NCBI RefSeq assembly: GCF_900184795.1
Contig: NZ_FXXN01000026.1
Span: forward strand, 248,001 to 312,000
Direction of reading: 5' to 3'
DNA length: 64,000 bases
DNA from: Magnetospirillum sp. 15-1
GTDB taxonomy: Bacteria > Pseudomonadota > Alphaproteobacteria > Rhodospirillales > Magnetospirillaceae
In this document: one piece after another, positions 45,201 to 57,200 of the stretch
Numbering within the stretch: position 1 is the stretch's first letter
Layout of the letters: every line of letters begins with the position of its first letter
Program-made: the position numbers and the translations under genes
The notes under the pieces: model-generated
Databases searched by the model: none
What the model was told of the DNA's origin: nothing
What the model saw: only the letters and a program-made list of their open reading frames with translations

Positions 45201-48200
45201 GCGGACGGCCGCATGGTCGGATTGCCCACCTATCGCTTCGCGCGCGAACGCTATTGGGTCGGCGGGCTGGCGCCGGCTCCCGCGCCGGCGGCGGGGCAGC
45301 GGTTCACTTTCGACCTCGCGGCCGACCATATGGTGATCGCCCACCATGTGGTGGGCGGGCACCGCATCCTTCCCGCCGCCGCCGGCCTGGAAATGATGCG
45401 CTCCGCCCTGGTCCGGCTGGGGCATGGGCCGGCGCAGCTGTTCGATCTCGCGTGGGTCCGCCCGGTGACGGCGGAGGACGCGCCCAAGGCGGTGGCGGTT
45501 TCGGCCGAAGAGACCGGCGACGGGCTCGTGGCCGTGTCGCTCGGCGACGACGGGGGCATTTCGGTCCGCGCCAGGGCGGACACGCGGCCCCCGCCGCCGG
45601 TTCACGACTCCATTCCCGTCGCCGGCCGTATCCTGGCCCCCGCCGAAGCCTACCGGGCGTTCGCGCGCATGGGGCTGGCCTATGGCCCCGCCTTCCAGGC
45701 CATCCGGGAATTACGCCTTGGCGACGCCGTGGCGGTGGCGCGGCTGGAACGCCCAGAATGCTGGGGACGGCCCGAACAGGGAGAGGTTCTGCCCCCCGGC
45801 CTCGTCGATGCCGGCCTGCAGGCGGCGCTGGCGCTCCTGGCCGCTTCGGGAAGCGCCGATGCCTTCCTGCCCGTGACCATGGGGCGCGTGGCGTGGTGGA
45901 GGCCCATGCCCCACCGCGTGACGGCGGTGGTCCGGCTGGCCCCCGGCGATGGGCGTCTTCGCCATGCCGACATCCGCTTCCTGGATGATGATGGAATGGT
46001 GGTGGCCGCGCTCGACCGCGTGGGGCTGCTCCGGGTCGATGTCGCCTCGGCCTTCCCGCCCGCCGCCGCTCTTGCCTTCAGCCGCGAGGCGTGGCGGGAG
46101 GCGCCGGGAAAGCCTGCGCCGCCCGCGCCCTTGCTGCTGGTGGCCCCCCGAGACGAGATCGACGCCTGGAGCGGCGCCGCGATGGCGCAGGGCTTGGGCC
46201 GGGACGGCCTGGTCGCGCTGGACCGCGCGCGTCCGGATGGCGGCCGTCTGGCGCCACTGGCCGGCGTACCCGTGCGGGCGCTGTTCGTCGCGGGCGCCGA
46301 CGACGACGGCCAGGCGCTACTGGCCTTGACCCAGGCGCTGATGGCGGCCGGGCTGCACGACGTGGAACTGGTGGCCGCCTTTCCGAGCCCCGCCCCCGGT
46401 GCCCGGCCCCTTTCCGCCGCGCTGGGCGGCTTTGCCCGCTCGGTGAGAACCGAGCGGCCGGACTATCGCTTCCGCGTGGCCGAGGTGGTCGACGACGACG
46501 CGCACCGGTGGCGCGAGACCGCCCTGGGCGAGCTTGCCTTGTCCGACCCCGGTGCCGTCGAATTGCGCCTCGCCCACGGTTCCCGTCTCGTCCGGGTGAC
46601 GGAAGCCCTGCCGCCGCCGCCCGCGACGGTTCCGTTCGCGGCCGATTCCGGCGGCGTGCACCTGATCACCGGCGGACTGGGCGGGCTGGGGCTGCTTTTC
46701 GCCGGCTGGCTGGCCGACAGGGGGGCAAGGCGGATCGCCCTTCTGGGGCGCTCGGCCCCTTCGGCGGACGCTCGGGCCGAGATCGACGCCCTGGCCGCCC
46801 GGGGCGTCGATGTCCTGGTGACGGAGGCCGACCTGTCGCTGCCGGGCGAAACCGAAAGGGCCGTCTCCCGGATCACCGCCGAGCTGGGCCCCATCGTCGG
46901 CGTCATCCACTCGGCCGGGGTGACCCGGGATAGCCTCGTCCGGGGCAAGCGGGCGGAGGACTGGGAAAAGGTCGTGGCGCCCAAGGTGGCGGGCACCCTG
47001 GCGCTGGACCGCGCGACCCAAGGCCAGCCCCTGGGCTATTTCGTCCTGTTCTCCAGCATATCGGGTATTCTCGGCAATCCGGGCCAGGCTGATTACGCCT
47101 TCGCCAACCGCTTCCTCGACGCCTTCGCCGAATGGCGCGAGGACGAGCGCAGGGCCGGCCGGCGCCGCGGCCGGACGCAGGCCATCGACTGGCCGCTGTG
47201 GCGTATGGGGCGGGGCATGGGAGCCGGCCTCGACGAGGCCGCCATGGCCCAAATCCGTGACGCCATGGGGACCGAGGCGTTGACGCCCTCTCAGGGCCTC
47301 GCCGCGTTCGAGGCGGCGTTTGCCCTCGGAGGGCCGCAAATCCTGGTGACACTGCCGGTCGAGGGCAAGGCCGCGCCCGCCATCGTGGCATCCGGGCCGC
47401 CGGGCCGGTCCCCCGTCGATGAAACCCGCCTCGGGGCGGCGCTGGCTTACGTGACGGAGAAACTCTGCCGGGAAACCCGCATTCCGGCCGACCGGATCGG
47501 TTCGCGCCAGTCCTTCGAAGCATTCGGGATCGACAGCGTCATGGTGGTCAACCTGACCCGGAGTTTCGAGGCCGATTTCGGCCCGCTGCCCAAGACCCTG
47601 TTCTTCGAGCACCGGAACCCGGCGGCGCTCGCCGCCCATCTGGCCGAACTTCGCCCGGATATCTTCGGACCACGTTTCCCGGGGGAATCCGGCGCCCCGG
47701 CTCCGGCCGCCCCCCGTTCCGATCCCTATTCTCCTTCCCCTTCCCCTTCCCCGGCCACGGCCGACGAGCCCATCGCCGTCATCGGCCTCGCCGGGCGCTA
47801 TCCCAAGGCCCCCGACCTGGAGCGGTTCTGGCTGAACCTGAAGGATGGCGTGGACGCCATCACGGAGGTGCCGGCGGAACGCTGGGACCATTCGGCGCTG
47901 TTCGACCCCGGCGGCAGGGACGGCGGCGCCGTCTACGGCAAGTGGGGGGGGTTCCTGGACGGCGTCGACCTGTTCGATCCGCTGGTCTTCGGCATCTCGC
48001 CCAAGGACGCCCGGCTGATGGACCCGCAGGAACGCCTGTTCCTGGAGACCGCGCGCCACGCCCTGGAAGACGCCGGCTATGCTACCCAATCCCTGACTCG
48101 CCAGGTGGTCGGCGTCTTCGCCGGGGCGATGTGGGGCCAATACGAGCTTCTGGGCGCGGGAGCGGTCGAAGGGCCGGTGCCAGCCTCGTCCTTCGCCGGC

Positions 48201-51200
48201 ATCGCCAACCGGGTATCGTTCTGCCTCGACCTGACGGGGCCCAGCCTGACGGTGGACACCATGTGCTCGTCGTCGCTGACCGCCGTGCATCTGGCCATCG
48301 AATCGCTGCGCCGGGGCGAATGCACCATGGCGCTGGCCGGTGGGGTCAACCTGACCATCGATCCCAACAAGTATCGTCAGTTGGCTCAGGGGCGCTTCCT
48401 GTCCACCGACGGCCGCTGCCGCAGCTTCGGCGAGGGCGGCGACGGCTATGTCCCGGGTGAGGGCGTGGGCGTGGCGGTTCTGAAGCCGCTGTCCGTCGCC
48501 CAGGCCGACGGCGACCGCATCATGGCGGTGTTGAGGGGCAATGCCATCAACCATGGCGGCCGGGGCAACGGGTTCACCGTGCCCGGCGTCGACGCCCAAG
48601 CCGGCGCGGTGGCCGGGGCGCTCGGACGTTCCGGCGTTCCGGCGGAAAGCATTTCCTATATCGAGACCCACGGTACCGGGACGTCACTGGGCGATCCCAT
48701 CGAGATCGCGGGGCTGGCCAAGGCCTTCCGCGCGGCCGGCGTTCCCGCCGGGTGGCGCTGCGCCATCGGCTCGGCCAAATCGTCCATCGGCCATCTGGAG
48801 GCGGCGGCCGGCGTCGCCGGGCTGACCAAGCTGGTGCTGCAGTTGGGCCGGGGGGAACTGGTGCCCTCGCTCCACGCCGACACGCTCAATTCCAATATCG
48901 AATGGGACAAGGTTCCGTTCCGCCTCCAGCGCCGGGCCGGGCCGTGGATTCCGGCCAGGGGGCCCGACGGCGCCCCCTGGCCGCGCCGCGCCGGCCTTTC
49001 CGCGTTCGGCGCCGGCGGCTCCAACGCTCATCTGGTGGTCGAGGAATACCTTTCTCCGGCGCGGGTCCCTGACCGGGTGGCCGGGCCGGTCCTGCTGCCG
49101 CTTTCGGCCCGAACTCCCGGCTCCCTGCGCCAGGCCGCGCGACAGCTTCTCGACACGCTCCCGCCCGCCGCCGACGGCGAAGGCGCGCAAAGCGTGGCGC
49201 TCGCGGCGCTCGCCGATGTGCTGGGCACCGGGGCCGGCGATATTTCCGTCGACGATCATCCGTCCGACCTTGGAATGGATCAGGCGGCACTCCTTGAATG
49301 GATCGGGCGCCTCGATGCCCGCTTCGGCACCCGGCTGACCCTGGAGTTCTGCGTGTCGGCCCCCAGCCTGAAGGCCATCATCGCCCAACTGCCCGGATTC
49401 TCGGGGGAGGCGTCGCCGGTTCTCGCCGACATCGCCTTCACCTTGCAGACCGGCCGGGAGCCGATGGCGGAACGGCTGGCGCTGGTGGCGGCGGACACGG
49501 GACAGGTCCGGGCGGCCCTTGCCGCCTTCCTGGACGGCCGGAGCCCCGCCGGCCTGCATCAGGGGCGCGCCACCCACGCTCCCGCCGATGCCGGGACGAG
49601 AGCGGCCCAGGCCCTGGCGAACGGCGACCTCGCCGCCCTGGCGGCGCTGTGGGTCGAGGGCGGCGAGGTTCCCTGGCCGGCCCTGCACGGAAACGCCCGG
49701 CGCCGGCGGGTGCGTTTGCCGCCCTATCCCTATGAGCGCCAGCGTTACTGGTACGAGCCCGCCACCCCCGCTTCCACGCTGCCGGCGCCCGCCCCATCCA
49801 CTCCGGCCGGGGACGAGGCCGCCCGCATTGCGGATTGGGAAATCCGGGCCCGCTCCTGGACCGGAGATACCGTCACGCTGGAGACGGTCGAGGGCGAAAT
49901 CGCCCTGGTCACCATGCGGGACCGGGTCAACCGCAACATGTTCACCGACGATCTGGTGCTGGGGTTGGTGAAGGCCTTCACGGCCATCCAGGAGGAGGCC
50001 CGGCACAAAGCGGTCGTCGTCACCGGCGCGGACGGCATTTTCAGCATGGGCGCCACTCCCCAGATACTGACCGACATCGCCGAGAGCCGGGCGCGGTTCA
50101 GCGACATCCCGTTCATGTATCGCGGATTGCTGGACTGCGACGTTCCGGTGATCGCGGCGATCCAGGGCCACGCCTCGGGCGGGGGATTGCTGTTCGGACT
50201 TTACGCCGACATGGTGGTGATGGCGGAGGAAAGCCTGTTCAGCGCGGTGTTCACCCGTTACGGCTTCACGCCCGGAATGGGTGCGACCCTGATCCTGAAG
50301 GAGCGGCTGGGGGCCAATGTTGCCACCCGGATGATGTACACCGGACAGTCCTTCGCCGGATCGGAGCTGAAGGCGCTGGGCGCCCAGGCGACCTTCGCCC
50401 CCGCCTCCGACGTCGGAGGCCAGGCGCTGTCCCTAGCCCGCAGTCTGGCCGACAAGCCGCGCGAAACCCTGAAGACCCTGAAACGCGAACTCGCCGGCCG
50501 GCTGCTGGCCGAATTGCCCGCCGTGATCGAGAAGGAACTGGCCATGCACGCGGCCACGTTCGGTTCCGACGAGGTCCGTCGGCGTCTCGACCGCCTGACA
50601 CGGCAGCCGGAGCCGGAGGCCGAGGCAGGGAGCCGGCCCGCCGCGTCGCCCGCGCCTCCGCCCGCGCCTCCGCCCGCTCCGCCGGGCCGTGTGCGCCTGC
50701 GTCCGCTTGCCGCCCCCCATCAGCCCGCCCCCCACCAGCCCATCCGTCTGGCTCCGCTGGCCGCCGCCGCTCCGCCCGACCCCACGCCCATGGTCGCTAC
50801 CGTGGCCCGGGTCGAAACCGGTGATATTGCCGGCGCCTTGACCGCCATGCTGGCGCGTGCGCTGCAGATGGACCCGAAGGACATTCCCGGCGACGTGCCG
50901 TTCCTCGACCTGGGCCTGGATTCCATCGGCGGCGTCGAACTGGCGCACGCCATCAACGCCCGCTTCGCCACCCGGCTGGAGGCGAGCGATCTCTACGATC
51001 ATCCCACCCTCCAGCGTCTGGCCGCCATCGTGGGCGAGCGTGTCCCGGCGGTTCCGGGGAATATGGCCGGGAAGGAGACGCCGCCGGCCCCGCTCTCCCC
51101 GGAGCTTGGCCCGAAGCTTGGCCCGGAGCTTGGCCCGGACGTGCCGCCGTCGGACGCCATCGCGGTGATCGGCATGGCCTGTCGCTATCCCGGCGCCGAC

Positions 51201-54200
51201 GACGCCGACGAGCTTTGGGACCTGCTGCTGGCCGGCGCGGACCGGGTGGCGGAGATACCGGCCGGTCGCTGGGACGTGGCCGGCTTCTACGACCCGGACC
51301 CCGAGGCGGACCGGCGTTGCGTGTCCAAATGGGGTGGTTTTCTCGATGACGTCGCCGGCTTCGACGCCGAATTCTTCGGCCTGTCGCCCATGGAGGCCGA
51401 GATCATGGACCCCCAGCAGCGCATCGTGCTGGAGGAATGCTGGCACGCGCTGGAAAACGCCGCCATCGCCGCCGATACGCTGTCGGCCGCGCGTTGCGGC
51501 GTGTTCATGGGCGCGGCGGCCGGGGACTACGAGGAACTGGTTCGGCAGGCCGGGCAGGACGGCACGGCACACGCCTTCCTGGGGCTGTCGCCGTCGATCC
51601 TTTCGGCGCGCATCGCCTATCACCTGAACCTCAAGGGCCCGTGCCTGGCCATGGATACCGCCTGCTCGTCGTCGCTGGTGGCGGTTCACGAAGCCTGCCG
51701 CAGCCTGAAGGACGGCGAGTCCGACCTGGCCCTGGCCGGCGGCGTCATCGTCATGTCCACCCCCCGGCTGCACCTTCGGTCGGGAAAGACCGGCATGCTT
51801 TCCCCCACCGGGCGGTGCCGTCCCTTCGACGCCGGGGCCGACGGCATCGCCCTGGCCGAAGGCGTGGGCGTGGTGGTGCTGAAGCGCCTGTCCATGGCGC
51901 TGGCGGACGGCGACCCCATTCGGGCGGTGATCCGGGGCTCGGGCATGAACCAGGACGGGCGCACCAACGGCATCACCGCGCCCAGCGCCCGCTCGCAGGC
52001 CGAACTGGAGGCCCGCGTCCTGGTTCAGGCGCGGGTGGCGGCCGCCACCATCGGCTATGTCGAGACCCACGGCACCGGAACGCCGCTCGGAGATCCCATC
52101 GAGGTCAAGGCGCTGGCCGAGACCTTCCGCGATTCCGCCTTCCGGGCGGGAACCTGCGCGCTGGGATCGGTCAAGGCCAATATCGGCCACGCCACCGTGG
52201 CGGCCGGAGTCGCCGGCCTGATCAAGGCGGTTCTGTGCGTCGAGACCGGCCTCGTCCCGCCGATGCCGCATTTCCGCGAGCCCAATCCGCGGATCGACCT
52301 TGGCGCCACCCCCTTCTTCATCAACCGGGAGACCGTCGCCTGGCCGCGGCCGGGTCCGCGTCGGGCGGCGGTCTCCGCCTTCGGCTTCAGCGGCACCAAC
52401 GCTCATGTGGTGCTGGAGCAGGCGCCGCCCGCGCCGGCCCCGGCCCCCGGGACCTCGCCCGTGCTGATTCCGATCTCGTCGCGGACCGTAACCGCGCTGG
52501 CCCGCGCCGTCCGGAACCTCGCCCGGGTGCTGAGGCGGCCCGACGCCCCCGCCCTGGCCGACGTGGCCCATACCCTGATCCTCGGCCGGCAGCCGATGCC
52601 CGAGCGTGCCGCCTTCGTCGCCGGCGACCTCGCCGGTCTGGTCCGCCAACTGGACGCCTGGACGCCGGGCGATGGTCACCGGGGCGGGAACGGTCCGCTG
52701 CACGCCGCCGCCGAGGCCTGGACGGGCGGGGCCGAGATCGACTTGCGGCCGCTGGCCCCTCCGGGACGGCGTATCGGGCTTCCCGGCTATCCTTTCGATC
52801 ACCAGCGCCATTGGTTGGCCCCTGTTCCGGCGGCCCGCCCCCCCCAGTCCGGAAATCATCCGCTGATTCCGGTCAGGGAGGCCGACGGGTTCTCGGCCCG
52901 CTTCACCGGCGACGAGTTTTTCCTGGCCGACCACGTGGCGACCGGGCGTCGCATCCTTCCCGCCGCCGCCTTCCTCGAAATGGCGATCGCCGCCCGCCGG
53001 GCCGTTACCGGCTGTGTCCCGGCCGGCCTGGCCGAACTGGCCTGGAGCGTGCCGGTGGAGGAGCGGGATGGCGCCGTGCCGCCGGTCCGGCTGAGGTTCA
53101 AGGGTGAGGCCTTCACCGTCACCGCCGGCCTGGGCGGTGCCGATGAGACGGTCTGCACCGGCGAGGTCCTGCCCGGCGAACCGGCGGCGGCGGCATCCGA
53201 AAGCCCCGAGGCGATCGCCGTACGCTGCCCGCGCCGGGTGGCGGGGGCCGACATTTACCAGGCCTTCCGCGCCAAGGGCCTGATCCACGGACCCGGCTTC
53301 CGCTGGATCGAAGAGGCCTGGGCGGGCGACGGCGAAGCCCTCGTCCGCCTTCGCGTCCCGGCCACGGACGAGCCCTTCGTCCTCCATCCCGGCCGGCTCG
53401 ACGCGGCGCTGCAGGGCGTGATCCTGCTGATCGACCCGGACCTGGGCGACCATTCGCTCCATCTGCCGGTCCGCATGGCGCGCGTGAGCTTGCATCACGC
53501 TCCGGCCGGGGCGGCCTGGGCCCACATCCGCCGGTCCTCGGACGGAGCGGACGAGGATGAACGGTGCTCGTTCGATGTGCGCATCATGGACCGGGCCGGA
53601 CGGCTGCTGGTGGCGGTCGATGGGTTCACCCTTCGCCGGGTGACGCGGGCCGCCGCCTCCCTGGTTCTTCTCGTTCCCACGTGGCGGGAGGCGGAACTGG
53701 AACGGCCGGCCGGCGGAGTCGGGCGCGTCCTGCTGATCACCGGCGACGCCGAGTTGTCGTCCGCCGCCGCCTCGCGCGGCCTGGCGACCGCCTTGCCGGA
53801 CGAAACCGCTATCCCCGACGATACGGAAGCCGTCGTCCTGGTCTTTGCCGGGGGGGGCGACCCGACGCGCGCCCTCGCCGCCAGCCACGGGGCCGCGACC
53901 GGCCTGCTCCGGCGCGGGGGCACGGCGCGATTGCTGCTCGCCAGCCGAGGCGCCGGCGGTCCCGACCCGGTTCAGGCCTCGGCCGGATTCCTGCGCAGCC
54001 TGATGAAGGAAAGCGAGCGGATCAGCACCGGCGCTCTGTCTCTGGGCTCTCTCGACGCCGCCGCCGCCATCGATGCATTGCTGGCCGAATTGCACGCACC
54101 GTCCGGTTCCGTCGCCCGGATCGAGAACGGAAGGCGCATGTCGGCGGCATTGGCCGAGACGGTGGCCGGCGTCGTCGCCGCGCCGTGGCGCGAAGGGGGC

Positions 54201-57200
54201 CATTACCTGATCACCGGGGGCATGGGCCGGCTGGGGCTGGCGGTGGCGGACAGCTTGGCCCGCCGCTACCGGGCCAGGCTGTCCCTGGTGGGGCGGCGCC
54301 CGGCCGGCCCGGCGGAAATCGCCGAAATCGACCGGGCGGGCGGCGAGGTGCTGCCCCTGGCCATCGACATCACCACTCCCGACGGCGCCCGCGCGGCGGT
54401 GGAGCGGGCGAAGGCGCGTTTCGGCGCCATCCACGGGGTGATCCATGCGGCGGGGCTCGTCCGCGATTCCATGCTGAGGTCCAAGCCCCTGGACGACGCG
54501 CTGGCGGTGCTGGCCCCCAAGGTCGCCGTCGGGGAGCTCGACCGGGTTCTGGCCGAAGAGCCGCTGGACCTGTTCGTGCTGTTCTCGTCCATCGCCGCGT
54601 CCCAGGGCTGGCCGGGGCAGACCGACTATGCCTTCGCCAATGGCTGGCTCGACGGCTTCGCGGAATGGCGGGACGCCGAATGCCGCGCCGGGCGCCGGTC
54701 CGGACGCACGATATCCGTCCAATGGCCCTATTGGGCCGACGGCGGAATGGAAATGGACGCCGAGACGTTCAAAGCCGCCGCCACCCCTCTGGGCGTGGTC
54801 CCGCTGGCCACCCCGGACGGTCTGACGGCTCTCGACGCCGCTCTCGCCACGGGCGGGCCGGTGGTCATGCCGCTCGTCGGCAACGCGCCGGACATTCGCC
54901 GCCACTTCCTGGCGGCCGCCCCGGCCGGGGGCGGGCGGGCGGCGCCGGGCACGCATTCCACCGAGCTGGCCGGGCGCCTCTATGCCCGATTGGCGGCCGA
55001 GGTGGAGGAGTTGCTCAAGCTTCCTTCCGCCCGCATCGCCCCCGACCGCCGGCTGACCGAATACGGCTTCGATTCCATCACGCTGACGCGCTTCGCCAAC
55101 CGGCTGAACCGGCAATTCGGCCTGAATCTCTCGCCGGCCCTGTTCTTCGAGCGACCCTCCCTGGCTTCGTTGGGCGAGGCGCTGCTGGAACGTCACCGGG
55201 CGGCCATGGCGGCCCATCTGGGGGTGGAAGAGGCGGCGGCGCCCGCCCCCGCCGCTCCACCGCATCCCGTGTCCATGCCCGTGCCCGAGGCCGAGGCCGA
55301 TGATGCCATCGCCATCGTCGGCATGGCCGGAGTGATGCCCGGATCGAAGGACCTCGACGCGTTCTGGGAGCATCTCGCCGCCTGCGACGACCTCGTCACG
55401 GAGATTCCCTCCGACCGCTGGGACTGGCGACGGCACGCCGACCGGCCGGGCGCGTCGAAATGGGGGGCGTTCCTGGACCGGGTGGACCTGTTCGACGCAC
55501 GTTTCTTCGGCATCTCGCCGCGCGAGGCGGAGCTGATGGACCCGCAGCAGCGGCTATTCATCGAGACCGTCTGGCACGCCATCGAGGATTCGGGGCAGCG
55601 GCCGGGCGACCTGGCCGGCTCGGATACCGGCCTGTTCGTGGGGGTCGCCACATCGGATTACTGGGAATTGCTGCAATCGAGCGGCATCGCCGTCGAGGCC
55701 CATACCGCCACCGGCAATTCCCATTCGCTTCTTCCCAACCGCATTTCCTACCTGCTGGACCTGCGGGGGCCGAGCGAGCCGGTGGACACCGCCTGTTCGT
55801 CGTCGCTGGTGGCGCTGGCCAGGGCCGCCGACGCCATCCAGCGCGGCGATTGCGGCATGGCCATCGCCGGCGGCGCCAACATCATGCTGACCCCCAGCCT
55901 CTACGTCGCCTTCGGCAAGGCGGGAATGCTCAGTCCCGACGGCCGCTGCAAGACGTTCGACGAATCGGCCAACGGCTATGTGCGGGGCGAGGGCGTGGGC
56001 GCGGTCGTGCTCAAGCCTCTGTCCAGGGCGTTGGCCGACGGCAACCGGGTGCACGCGGTGTTGCGGGGCTGGGCCATCAACCATGGCGGCCGCGCCGCTT
56101 CGCTCACCGCGCCCAACCCCAACGCCCAGGCCAGGGCGATCCAGGCCGCGCTCGCCCACGCGGGGATCGATCCCTCCGGCATTTCCTATGTCGAAACCCA
56201 CGGCACCGGCACGCCGCTGGGCGATCCGGTGGAGGTGGAAGGCCTGAAGATGGTGTTCCGGGACACCGACCGTCCGCCATGCTGGCTGGGCTCGGTCAAG
56301 TCGGTCATCGGCCATCTGGAGGCGGCGGCCGGCATCGCCGGGCTGATCAAGGTGCTTCTCGCCATGCGCCACAGGACGTTACCGGGCAACGGCCTGCTGA
56401 AGAAGCTCAATCCCCATATCCATCTCGACGGCTCGCCCTTGCGGGTGCTGACGCAAACCAGGCCCTGGGACGGCGCATGGCCGCTCCGGGCCGGGATAAG
56501 CTCCTTCGGCTTCGGCGGCGCCAATGCGCATGTGGTGGTGGAATCCTTCGACGCGGCGCAGCCGTCGCGTCTGCCGGCGCTGCCGCCCACCTCCTTCCAG
56601 CGCCGCCGCTACTGGCCCAAGGCCGCCCAGGTGGCGCCGGCGCCCGAGGCCGCCGCCGTCGAGAGGATGCTGTTTCTGGCCGATTGGGTGCCGGCAGCCG
56701 GCGCGGCGGACGTGGCGCCCGAGGCGGGCGGCGTCCTGGTGGCCGTGGAGGGCGCGGACGAAACGCTGGTCGCCGTGCTGGGCCGGTGCCACGCCGGGTC
56801 GGCCGTGCAGGTGACGCCCCTGGCGCATCCGTCGATTCCCGAGGGGCTGCGGCACGTCCACATCCTGCTCGATCCCCGGCCCGGCGAGTCCGGTGCCGAT
56901 GACGCCGGCGCGGAGCAGCCCCTGCCACTGGCGCTGTTCCGTCTGCTGCGGCAGCTCCTGGCGCAGGGCTATGCCGAAAGGGACCTGGACATCACCCTGG
57001 TCGCCTCGGGCGCCGTGGCCCCCCCGGTCGGCCGGCCGGCCGCCGCAGCGTGCTTCGCCGTCTTGAGGGCGGCCGGAAGAGAGTATCCCCGGTGGGCGGT
57101 GCGCTGCCTCGACCTCGATCCGGGAAGCGCCGATCCCGCCGCCGGACTGGCCGCCCTTCTCGCCCGCGATGACGGGGCCGACGATTTCGGCAGGCCGCTG

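Noticed and set aside
50433..55436. A 1,667-codon minus-strand open frame within the PKS
   Set aside because: Antisense of intact KS, DH and KR domains; Gly/Arg/Gln-rich with no motif.
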